Assembly (NCBI GenBank): GCA_003194525.1
Contig: NBIV01000015.1
Coordinates: 434,001 to 498,000, forward strand
Source: Gracilariopsis chorda
Lineage: Eukaryota; Rhodophyta; Florideophyceae; Gracilariales; Gracilariaceae
Direction of reading: 5' to 3'
DNA: 64,000 nucleotides
The notes under the pieces were generated by a model that was given only the letters and a program-made list of their open reading frames with translations, did not search any database and was not told the DNA's origin. Below, piece after piece: positions 41,509-51,133 of this stretch. The position numbers were made by a program, and so were the translations under genes. Positions within the stretch are counted from its first letter, which is position 1; every line of letters begins with the position of its first letter.

Positions 41509-43378
41509 AGGCTGTATGCTGATGTCCACTTATTGCGATCTCTTTGTCGCTTTATTGCTTGGTCGTTTGGAGAACACAACTGTTTACAAGCGCATGCTAC
41601 TGGCTTGCCCTTTTTCTACTTGTAATAATCCACACCCGCACGCTTCATGAGAAATGCATCATGTCAGGGATCTCAACCACTGTCTCACCGTCACGTTCAA
41701 AAGGGACTAATGTTTGCTGCCCGTACCCTTCCGACCATCCTTTATATGTTTATTGTTCTTCTTCTGAATATGAAGCATGCGTCGTCAACACTGGTTGAGG
41801 ATTGCCGAAGTGATCAGATGCGCGGGGTTGACTATTGGGCTGTTTCTCCGCTGGATCTCGATAAGTACACATCTGTTATGCCGAAATAATCCTGGGCAAA
41901 TTCATGATACAAACGAGAAGAGCCGTCGCAACCAACAAGAGCGTCATAGATATCGGACTATCCCCAGATTAAGAAACGCAGCTTGACGCTTGTTTCAAAT
42001 GCATCAGCACAACATCGAATTCACGGTGCTGAATGACAATTCTTCTGTTCGCGTTGACTCGGAAACGAGTACGAAAGGTGCAGCATGCTCAATGAAAGCT
42101 ATCAATTGCATAGTTGAGAGACAGAACTAGACAAGCTGTTACCGTAAATGGGGTGATTCTCGTCGGCTTTCGATGGATTTATACCTTTGGCAGTGACCTT
42201 GGGGGTGAGAGCGTAAATCTAGCTGTATAAATACCGCTCCGGAGGGACAGTTTCTGGGATCCGGGTTCTGAGATAATGGGCTGTTGTGGATTCATCAAGC
42301 AGATAACTTTTGGTTGCGAGATATGTGTCCCGTTCTAAACAGTTCGAGGGTAACCTTCGACGAAGACGCTTCGAGATCGAGTTTGTAACTTTTCAAGGGG
42401 AAAACGGGTAAGGGTCAACAACCACGTCATGACACGATGAGCACACGCATCTCCTTGACTACGAGAGTCTGTGAATGCACCCATGACAAAGAACTACGAG
42501 TGGTATAGCTTTCTAGCTACGAGCTCTGCTCCGCAGCAACCCCTTTCCTCATATCTAGTGAGCGTAATCTCTCTAACCGGCCTCAAAATGACGATTTCTC
42601 TGTGCTTTCTCTATTCGTCTGCGCTACCAGCATGCACACAGTGAAATCTTCCCGCACATATGTCGTCTTGCTGTATCTGATAAAGACTTTGAGGTGACCA
42701 GGTGATTGTGATTTTTACTCTGAGCGAGAAAGTCCCATTCTTGCCTTGATGTACTAAGTCTATGAGCTAGTCGTTAATTCGAATGGATAGAGTCCAAGAC
42801 AGGAACAACCACAGTTCCATTTCGGTTTCCGCACAAGCCGACACACCAGTAAGGACGAAAGAATGCTCTTGCGCCAGAGCCCGGGTTGCTAGCGTTTCCA
42901 ACGTGACACCCAACAGCAATATTACTCTATTACAAACATATTGTAGCTCACCTGGTAGTGCCAGTGAGCTATGCTATGTTTCAATGCTTTCTGGCAGGCA
43001 TCAGGTGCTGTGAACTGCATCATATCGAATGTACATAGAAAGCAGGTGAACATCTACGGACACAAAAAAATGAAGTTGTTCTGGTACTACCCAAGGGTAG
43101 GAGTAAAACAAATATGAATATGTTTTGCATGCATGGGCGAACTGCCTCTGATTCAGCCACTCTGAATATTTTAAGTTGAAGATGCGTTTCTGGTTGCTAC
43201 ATTCACCTATTTGCTTTGAAACTCTGCCCACGATAGCTTGCAGATACAACCGTGGTTAATAATTGCTTGGTCCTCTGGGATTGTTGTGGTACAACATACA
43301 TAATCTACATAAAGCCTATTCAACAAAGCGTCTGGACACTCTCATACAATGTGAGTACCAGATGTCAAAGAACCTACG
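41509..43378. other. 1.9 kb without a recognised gene
   Basis: Only short ORFs (<90 codons) with no domain and no convincing splice pairs. A TATAAATA-like sequence occurs near 42225. It separates the phosphatase homologue (+) from the 3' end of the DnaJC28-like gene (-). Confidence 0.35.
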
Positions 43379-44299
43379 TTAGGAGCTGTTGTCATCATTT
43401 TCCTCCGACTTTCTTCTTCCCCATGTCGGTCGCTCATATTCCCGTACGTCCGTTGCTCTCACAAAGCGAGCAAAAAGTTGCCAGGAAGGTCGTGGCTCTT
43501 CTTCCTTGGTACTGGTAGTGTCCTTCGCGACTTTCTGCTGAACTTCGCTTTCGCGCTTCGTAGGGGTGGGTGGGTCACTTTTCATCGCCCTTTCCACTTC
43601 ATCCTTTATCCTTAGTCGAAGTCGAAACAAGTGAGACACCGACATCGGTCTGACCAAGTTGAAGGTGTCCACTTGTTTGTTAACTGACTGCATCCGCAGT
43701 TCGGCGACTCGCATGGCAAGCGCCCATCGATGGGGCGCATGGGGCATGTGAGAATGCCAGGCATGACTTAGCCCGGCTCTTATTTGTCTCTTCTCGGTAT
43801 CAATGTCATGCATGAGCTGCAGCCAATACGGACGCAAACCATTATCACGCATAATTCTCATAGCGTATTCATGTGTGCTAGACGGCTGGTTCGGAAGTGG
43901 TCTGCCTTTGTTCTTCAAGTTGTCAAACTTACCCGTTCGCATCGACTCGAGTATTCGAGCCTCGACGAAATCTCGAATGTCTCCCTCTGACTCGAATAGG
44001 CAATCCTCCTCATTCCGCAGTTCTGGCGGGAGATGCATTTCATCAACTACGCTGCGAGCGCGGCGGAGTCGCTTTCGAGAGGCATTCTCTTGCTGCTTTG
44101 ATGGGTTTACCACTGCGTCTTTGCTCTGAAAGAGGCCTGAGAATAGAAATATGAGCTGTCAGTATTTCACTGACACATGGCTCCGGCACTTCTTCTACTT
44201 ACCGCCTGGACCAGCAGCTCGCTTTGTGAAGGAGCGAGAGCATAACACATTCAAAGCGGGTAAAGAGCGCAGGGGTAATGCAAAACGAAATGAACTCAT
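43379..44299 (-). CDS. DNAJC28: DnaJ homologue subfamily C member 28-like (DUF1992), mitochondrial, two exons
   Basis: Exon 1 is 44299-44203 and exon 2 is 44136-43379, joined across a 66-nt intron (44202-44137; GTAAGT..TTCTCAG) with the frame preserved; 284 residues. Exon 1 supplies a basic, Leu/Ser/Arg-rich presequence (MSSFRFALPLRSLPALNVL) typical of mitochondrial import. The DUF1992 domain follows near residue 85: DFVEARILESMRTGKFDNLKNKGRPLP and MRDNGLRPYWLQLMHDID. The J domain of animal DNAJC28 is absent, as in many plant and algal members that keep only DUF1992. The C-terminus is basic and variable. The role of the domain is uncharacterised. It is divergent from the YebC-like gene. Confidence 0.88.
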
Positions 44300-44587
44300 A
44301 GGTGCTGCTGCTGGTGGATTTCTACAGTCAGGAAGAAAGAAAATACGGCGAAGAAGGAGATACAGACGATGCTGGCGAAGTATTCGCAACCAACTAGGAC
44401 ATGTCAGGGAGGGGTGGAAGCTCGAACGAACGGAGAGCGAAGAGGATGCATTCGGTCTGTCGCACACACGTAGGAGCTATGGGCGTTACGTGACAAATCA
44501 TCACGCAGTACTCTGCTCTCGTCACGCGATCTACGTGAGGTTAGACCTCCGTGACACCTGCACCTGTCCTTTTTTCTTTATGCGTAA

Positions 44588-45397
44588 ACCAAAATTTGTG
44601 CGGATATCTTATGCAAACTCTCGGCCGCCGCGCGAAGAGCCGCCTGCGGCCGAAAGGCCGCTTTTCCTTGTCATAATATTAAGCATCGCAAGGCCAGAGT
44701 TGATGCTCAAAAACAAGCCACTTTTCAAAAACTCATATATGCAGCCATCAAGTCACGCAATGGAAAAAAAGATCCGTCGAAGAACCCGAGGCTTGCACGT
44801 GCGCTAGAAGCAGCACGAAAAGCTTCAAAGCCCAGGCAGAGAATTGAACGCGCTATAAGCACTGTCGAGAAGGACAGTTCTATTAGTGACACGGCCCTGT
44901 TTGAAGGAGTCTTTCCTGGTGGCGTAGGCGTTCTTGTTCGTGCAACCGCTGCAGGGCGAAATGCGGTGGCCGGGGAAGTGCGATCCTTAATTTCACATGC
45001 CGGCGGAGAACTGGGGAAGGCATCTTGGATGTTTACAGAACGCCATACGGTCCTTCTAAGAGATATCGATAAACAGTACGTCGATGACATAATAATGTTT
45101 GGCATTGACCAAGGCGCGGATGATGTAGTTCTCATCGATGACGAAAGCATTGAATTCTTATGTTCGACTGCAAAGGAAAGAGATGAAGTAAGACGTGCGT
45201 TGACTGAGAAGTTCTGCTTCCTGGATACTGCTAATCTCCATGCACTCCAGCACGTTCACCCGAAAGTTTTTGTTGCGATCAGTGATGAGGCTGCAACAAG
45301 GTCTGAACGCTTATTGTCTGCCCTCAACGACCATACAGACGTTCTTGATGTAATACATAACGCCAAGTTCGAGAGATACGACGAAGAAAAACTATAG
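44588..45397 (+). CDS. TACO1: YebC/TACO1-family protein, 5' end unresolved
   Basis: The reading frame is open from 44588 to the stop at 45397. YebC/TACO1 proteins bind ribosomes or DNA and, in mitochondria, help translate polyproline-rich cytochrome oxidase subunits. The family opening NIKHRKARVDAQKQ is at about 44675, followed by KLIYAAIKSRNGKKDPSKNP, the ARKASKPRQRIERAI helix, and EGVFPGGVGVLVRATAAGRN. Next come EVRSLISHAGGELGKASWMF and, at the C-terminus, IEFLCSTAKERDEVRRAL. The first in-frame ATG is inside the domain, so the real start is in an unrecognised upstream exon or is non-ATG. The preceding 80 nt encode Ala/Arg-rich residues, as expected of a transit peptide, and carry a perfect hairpin (44646-44661). 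Confidence 0.85.
   Translation, partial: TKICADILCKLSAAARRAACGRKAAFPCHNIKHRKARVDAQKQATFQKLIYAAIKSRNGKKDPSKNPRLARALEAARKASKPRQRIERAISTVEKDSSISDTALFEGVFPGGVGVLVRATAAGRNAVAGEVRSLISHAGGELGKASWMFTERHTVLLRDIDKQYVDDIIMFGIDQGADDVVLIDDESIEFLCSTAKERDEVRRALTEKFCFLDTANLHALQHVHPKVFVAISDEAATRSERLLSALNDHTDVLDVIHNAKFERYDEEKL
44639..44661. repeat. Short GC palindrome, also present at 48524-48545
   Basis: GCCGCCTGCGGC followed by CGAAAGGCCGC. The inner 16 nt form a perfect hairpin: GCGGCC, GAAA loop, GGCCGC. On the opposite strand at 48524-48545 the same word recurs with one substitution and one missing base. It appears to be a small dispersed palindromic repeat. Confidence 0.75.
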
Positions 45398-46285
45398 TAC
45401 TTCATTGTGATTGACGATATAGACATCCTCTGCTCTGGCGCGTTTCTACTCTTCTCCGGTCCTTCGTGGCCCTAGCAATCTTTGTTGTGATGCATTAACA
45501 AGCAGTTCTATCATGCTCTTCTGTAACAATCTGGAGCTGTGCTTTTTGACAGAGACTATTCCAGGTCAGAAATATGATTGATTGGTCACGCGGGAACCGC
45601 AAGCGAGCCTAGGGCGCATGTGTTTCGCTCGTCGTGGTGCGCTGATCCTCCGTCGATGGAAAGTGAAAGGGATCAGCGGATGAGTCTGCTCCCGGAAACT
45701 TAGCATTCGGACTAGGGAAGTCTCCTTCGGCAACTGTGAAACGAGAGCCAAAAAGCTGTCCGGCCAGACACCGGAAGAACGTAGACAATGATATTGTAGT
45801 GAGCTGCCGCAGAAACCAACCTAGGCGTGGGCAGGCGAGTAGCGCTCACAAAACAACGAAAACAAACATGGATGAAGGTCTGAGTTACTGAACAAAGGCC
45901 TCAAGGAGCGGTAGGGGAGCGCCGTCTTTCTTATTGTTTATAGAAGACGTAAGTTGAGGCTTTAGACACAAAACATTTGCAAACACACACACGTAAAACA
46001 CACGAGCTCCGGCGTCTGGGCCTGAGCATAACTTAATACTTATAGGGATTATTATACGCAATGATGGCGTCAAAGAGTCCGAGGCGCTATCGTACGCCAT
46101 GTTGGATGACATCAGCATACAATTTCGAGACATCCTTTGCCGAACGAGAATCAAACTTCATGAACGGCGCTAGAATCTGTTCTAATGGTTGGGCTCATCG
46201 TATGGCATAACAGCTATAGCTACCAAACAATATCGGTGAGAATGAAGCCGTTAATTAACGAAAGACAAAACGCATTTTCACATAC
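45398..46285. other. Intergenic, nothing recognised
   Basis: 890 bp between the convergent YebC-like (+) and MFS (-) genes. Short minus-strand ORFs (45566-45751, 45885-46154) have no domain. It should contain both 3' UTRs. Confidence 0.4.
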
Positions 46286-47950
46286 TCATGTCTGGCCTGA
46301 GCGTCGTTGGTGTTGAAGGCGGGCGGCATTGGTTTCTTCAGCTATTAATTTGGCAAACTCGCAGTTAGGATCCAATCTTTTCCAGTAACGGGGAATCACA
46401 ATGGCAGCCATGCCAACTACGGCAGGCAGGGAGAAGAAGACAAACTTAAAGCCTCCAAAGAACTGCACAATATGATCACTGACGAGCACCTGAGCCAGGG
46501 CGGGTCCAACGCTGCTTCCGCTTGCAAGAAGACCAATCAGTGCACTGCTACTTAGAGTTCCGAGAACCTTAGTGAACAGACTCATAGAAGCAGTAGAGAA
46601 AAATATCGAAGCCTTGATAATGAGCATAAATCCGATAATAACTTGCCATTCACGAACTGGACCAAAGAGTGGAAGAAACAAAGCCATTCCAAGAACTTTT
46701 GCAGAGAGCCCTATTACCATGATCTGACGATCCATGAGATATTTGGACAATAGAGCAACGAGCAGCGGTGGTACAATTGCAAACATGGCAATGACTTCGA
46801 AAATGAGACCCAACTTAGCCTCCGAAACACCAAATTCATTGACCAGAATAGGCTGAAACGCTGTCATGTAAATACCCGAACTCATGTTAACGCAGAACAT
46901 AATCGTGCAAAAGTATCCGAAAACTCGAGAACGAAACTCGTGCAGGTTGACTCTGGTTGTGTCCCCATTCTGTGTCTGAATCGTTACGTGTGATGGTGGT
47001 TCGAAATGATCGCGCGATCCGTTTCCTTCTGGAGTTGGTATGCCTCGCAATTGCGTTGCAGATATAACAGAAATGATTACGAGAATGGCGGCTGCCGTTC
47101 CGTAAGCAAGCGCAAACCTGTCGATGGTCAAAGGACCCAAAGAAAACGATCCCTTATACCGGGACAACACGATCCATCCTAGAGGTCCCACAAGAGCACC
47201 TACTGGCGTCATAAGCGAGTGAGTAGCTAGAACAGTGGTTCGTTTGTCTTCAGGGACAATTTGTGACAGCATAGATATACGAATGATACGCATTGAGTTG
47301 GAGGCAGAGTAAAGACCGTAGCCCAAGAAAAACACCCACAGCGTTGAGCGCATTGAGAAGACAAGCAGCATGCCAAGGGCGGAAAGCATCCCAAGAAGGA
47401 CAAGGGCATTTGCAGGGCCTATGGATGAAGCAATTCGACCAAATACTATGTTCGAGACAACTGGAACGGCCGATGCTATTGCGGAAGCTGTTACATAGGC
47501 CGTGATATTGGTGGAGGACGTGAAGTGAACATAGTTCATGTACAGCACCATAGTGGGACTTACTGTTGTCATACAAACCATGGTAAGCACTGCCAGGATA
47601 AAGACGATGAATACGAATCGTCGAGATGAAGGGACATCGGTGGCCTTCGGTTTCTGTTGGGGAAAGAATCGCAACAGCCTAAGCTTCTCAACCAGGAAAG
47701 AAAAGCCGCCTTGCATATACTTTTGAATGACTTGCACCAGCGACGGTGATTGAAGATGGTGATGCATCGGATAGCCGTATCCGCAAGGGGAAGTACAACT
47801 CTGAAGATACTGTCGGAGTCGTGGGCATATTGGACGTAATGGATCGTCGTACGTGAACTTCTTCAGACATGCCTCATCGACACCTTGCATGATGCAATGT
47901 GCATCGGAGTCTCTTGGCAGTAACGGCGTTACTTCTGTGGACGGAGCCAT
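46286..47950 (-). CDS. Major facilitator superfamily transporter (MFSD8-like)
   Basis: 554 residues from ATG at 47950; the frame is open upstream only to a TTG. The first ~120 residues are soluble and include an acidic Leu-Leu signal-like sequence (TEVTPLLPRDSD) that could direct it to a lysosome/vacuole-type membrane. Twelve hydrophobic segments follow in two groups of six separated by a cytosolic loop around residue 330. Visible are FVFIVFILAVLTMVCMTT in helix 1, the MFS signature-like loop VFGRIASSIGPANALVLLG between helices 2 and 3, and MRIIRISMLSQIVPEDKRTT. This layout with an N-terminal dileucine resembles the MFSD8/CLN7 and SPX-less vacuolar MFS group. The substrate cannot be told. Confidence 0.88.
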   Translation of the reverse strand: MAPSTEVTPLLPRDSDAHCIMQGVDEACLKKFTYDDPLRPICPRLRQYLQSCTSPCGYGYPMHHHLQSPSLVQVIQKYMQGGFSFLVEKLRLLRFFPQQKPKATDVPSSRRFVFIVFILAVLTMVCMTTVSPTMVLYMNYVHFTSSTNITAYVTASAIASAVPVVSNIVFGRIASSIGPANALVLLGMLSALGMLLVFSMRSTLWVFFLGYGLYSASNSMRIIRISMLSQIVPEDKRTTVLATHSLMTPVGALVGPLGWIVLSRYKGSFSLGPLTIDRFALAYGTAAAILVIISVISATQLRGIPTPEGNGSRDHFEPPSHVTIQTQNGDTTRVNLHEFRSRVFGYFCTIMFCVNMSSGIYMTAFQPILVNEFGVSEAKLGLIFEVIAMFAIVPPLLVALLSKYLMDRQIMVIGLSAKVLGMALFLPLFGPVREWQVIIGFMLIIKASIFFSTASMSLFTKVLGTLSSSALIGLLASGSSVGPALAQVLVSDHIVQFFGGFKFVFFSLPAVVGMAAIVIPRYWKRLDPNCEFAKLIAEETNAARLQHQRRSGQT

Positions 47951-49068
47951 AGTAGGGATGTTCAAAAACCAAGGTACCAACTCACTGTCTAGAAACGACC
48001 AGCGTTCGGTTGAGGGGCACTCGGACAAGACCGCGTAGGAAAAGTTTCCTTAACAAATGCCGTTTCCTACGGAGCGTCACATTGTATCATACAATTCGTA
48101 CGACTACGCTGCAGACTTGAAGCGTGAGAGGCTCAGATTGTGTTTCATGCAAGTATGAAAGAGCGGAATCGAGCTCAATGATTGAGCCTCAATCGCATTG
48201 TGAAGGGTGTTCCGTGCGTTGAGAGGTTAAAGGGTTACCACAAAGGACAACCTTTTGGACAACGGTTAAGGGGATATCACTTGTCTAAATCTGTTTCGGA
48301 ATTCAAAGACACTGCTTGCACACTTTGGACAATGGCCGTCTCCTGAAAACACAAAAGCGCAAAACTGTTTCTTCGTTATCTCGCTTACGAGAGATTTGTT
48401 CCACATTCTATTTAACAGAAACAAAGCTCAGAGAGGAAACATCAAAAGTCCTGGACTTTCGTGGAAATGCACCCAACCTCAAACTGAAAGGACTACAACA
48501 CAGTTACCTCATGACCAGTTGATGCGGCCTTCTGCCGCAGGCGGCGCTGCGCCCCGCGTCGTTTTAATAACTTTGTTTATTTAGTAGCTTTCGGAGGCTC
48601 TCGTGGCACTTTGCTCGCAAACGCTCACAATAGCACCCGTAGAGCCCCAGATTGCCGCAGCGCCTAGCTAGAGTAGACGTTCAGGCCTAAATTTGACAAA
48701 AAACCCAAAACTGACAACGCCGTTTTTCCGCGATTTGCATTGATTCCTTCATCATGATGGAAAATGTATATGGCGCCGAGCAATGCACCTCGTTTGCTCT
48801 CCGAACCAGACTTCCATCACCAAACCTAAGTTCATATTTGAAAAGCGCGCGCTTTCCGCGTTTTAACGGCGAGTACTTCAGCGCAATTTTAGCTCTCGTA
48901 CTCTCAAGACTTGAACAATGCTGCGCCCACAACAACTTCATGGAGACCCGACAGGTTGTTATAGAATCTGCAATATACGAAAGATTTACAACGATACACT
49001 CTTGAAAGATACTTTCTGATACTCATTGCATTCCTGTTGGTCAATAAGGCCGCACCTATGCCTTATGG
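47951..49068. other. Intergenic with AAGGGTTA motif and a dispersed palindrome
   Basis: It holds the MFS promoter and the left flank of the pogo-like pseudogene. At 48230-48237 lies AAGGGTTA followed about 20 nt later by AACCTTTT, the same arrangement as at 30916-30954. The GC palindrome at 48524-48545 repeats that at 44639. No terminal inverted repeat for the adjacent transposase was identified. Confidence 0.4.
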
Positions 49069-50653
49069 ATGACTCAAAATCCAAACGCACAACCATGTCG
49101 GGCCTCCGATGTCCAATTCAAGCTCAATACATGTGATCGCCCTACTTTTCTGACGTCTCAGGAAGGAGCGACTATTGCAGAAGCCATTCAATACTACGCA
49201 GACAACAACCCATCTCTAACCAAGAATTGGGTTCGTGATCTACTCCAACAGATCATTACCATGTTGCCAAAGCAATGTCAGGTCCAAGTCCCGTTTGTGA
49301 ATAACAGATCCTCGAATAATTGGGTAACCCGATATACACGACTCAACAATCTGGCGGTACTGCCAATACATCTTATGGAAGACAAAAGTGTCAACGCCAT
49401 GACTCGCAATAACTTAGCGCAGCATATTGCCAGAGTCTCTGCTGCGATGAATCGATTCAATACTCATGAGCCTCAGTTCATATTTAACACCAACCAATCT
49501 GGTGCATCCTTCGAGAAGATGAAAGGAAGTAGCTTGCAGAAGGGCATTGCAGCAGCTAGAACGCTTCTGTTGCAAAAAGCTTTGACCAAAAAAGGGAACC
49601 TAGATCGTGTCACCGTCATGTCAGTTGTGACCACATTTGGGAAAGCGTACAAACCGGTGGTTGTCTTTTCCGGAACACTTGCACACTATCGAACCATCCG
49701 GGGTAGGACACAATCACTTCACTCTGTCTTACCTCTCTGTTATCTATTTCAGCGAAAGCCTCCGGGGGTTCATACGGACATTGTGTTTTCATGGTCTGTC
49801 TCAACTATTTGTGGAAGAGACAGCACACCTGTGCGTCAATAACCAAAAGCTAATGCTGCTTCTCCATGGCTATGGATCACATATTCAATACAAGACATTG
49901 ACGTTCTTCAAGGAAAATAATGTTGGTTTCATTGCTCTTCCTGCACACACCTTGCATGCTACCCAGCTTTTGGACGAGTCTGTGTTTAGTTCATACAAGC
50001 CATTTCTGCAGAATGAACTGCAAAAGGCGGCACGTCAAAAGACACTGTTGAATGCCTTTGATGTTCGGCAGTGCATCCATAACGCATACTGCAGCTCCCA
50101 TACATCCACAAATATCCGTTCCGGATTCCATAAAGCCTGCATATGGGATGTTGAACTTTTGGGGCCGAATATGCAGCCTCTGGAGAAACATGTGACAAGC
50201 GCAAGCAAAGAAGAACATTCAGGCGTCAGCATGAAAGCTCTTGTAGCGGCTTTTGAGAGACAACACCGTACCTTACTGCGTGATGCAATTGTGCAAGAGA
50301 GCGGGCATGTGTGAATTGATACGAGCGCAAGTTCTTATGTCACGTCCGTAGCCGTTATAGAGGCTTCGAACAAACGTCTTGAAAAGCAAAGGAACAAGAA
50401 GCGTGACGAAAGTGCAAGAAGACAAGCCGCGGCTTACAAGGAACTGAAACGCGATGTCAAACGTCTCGTACAGCTCGCTGCACAACGTCGTATTCGTCGT
50501 AGTTGTTTGACTGAGTCTCGTAAACAGAGGCTGCGCATGCGTCGAGCAAAGGCTAAGACGCAGGGCGCCGAGGCGCGCACTGCGCTTTCGGGTCGTGTTG
50601 GCGGAGTTATTGCTCCGGATAGCGAGGAAGAGTCAGACGGTGGTATGGTGTGA
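49069..50653 (+). pseudogene. pogo/CENP-B-type DDE transposase, broken
   Basis: The first frame (from 49069) carries the HTH-CENPB-like part (NWVRDLLQQIITMLPKQCQ, NNWVTRYTRLNN) and the start of the DDE_1 core: FIFNTNQSGASFEKMKG and YKPVVVFSGTLAHYR. Homology then continues one frame over (ORF 49637-50314): LFVEETAHL, KLMLLLHGYGSHIQYKTL and GFIALPAHTLHATQLLDESVFSSYK, the second Asp being replaced by His in the usual DxHxSH context. That frame is closed by TGA at 50312-50314. The next 112 codons, in frame, remain protein-like and basic (KRLEKQRNKKRDESARRQ), ending acidic at TGA 50651. So there is a frameshift near 49690, one nonsense codon, and Asn in place of the first catalytic Asp. The copy is dead. 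Confidence 0.82.
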
Positions 50654-51117
50654 CTGCCGTTCACTGAACGGTCACCCGCTGAAATGGCCGCATATTTCTT
50701 GTCGCTATTTGAAACCATCAATTTGCAGGCTCCTAGAGCCACTTTGTTTGCTCTGTGGTTTTACATGAAGTAAACGTTGTTTTGTGACCAATCGTAAGTG
50801 GTTCAATATTGATTTTGTTCCGAATGTAGTGCAAGTATGAGGACCAGAATTCTTCTATTGGTTCTGTAGTTGTTTATGTTTTGGTGGAAGTGCTCTGCCA
50901 AAATTACGGAAGTTGTCGAATTAAGGGCTGAACTTATAGTAATAGCAGTAGAGTTTTCAACAGCTCTGTTGTGTGTGATTCTCTAATCACTGCATTACAC
51001 TAGTTGCTCAAAATTAGTGCAGTGCCAACCAATTAGGCCAAAGCACGACATGCTGATGTCTATAACTGGCTGGCAGTGCAGTCATTGTAGGAGCAGTGTC
51101 CACTTAACAGCAAGAAT

Positions 51118-51133
51118 TGCTGCTGCTGCTGCT
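51118..51133. repeat. Short (TGC)n microsatellite
   Basis: Five TGC units plus one base in otherwise non-repetitive DNA. Confidence 0.9.

Noticed and set aside
44151-44807. 218-codon plus-strand ORF overlapping the DnaJC28 first exon and the YebC start
   Set aside because: It overlaps two genes supported by domains and splice sites and has no domain of its own.
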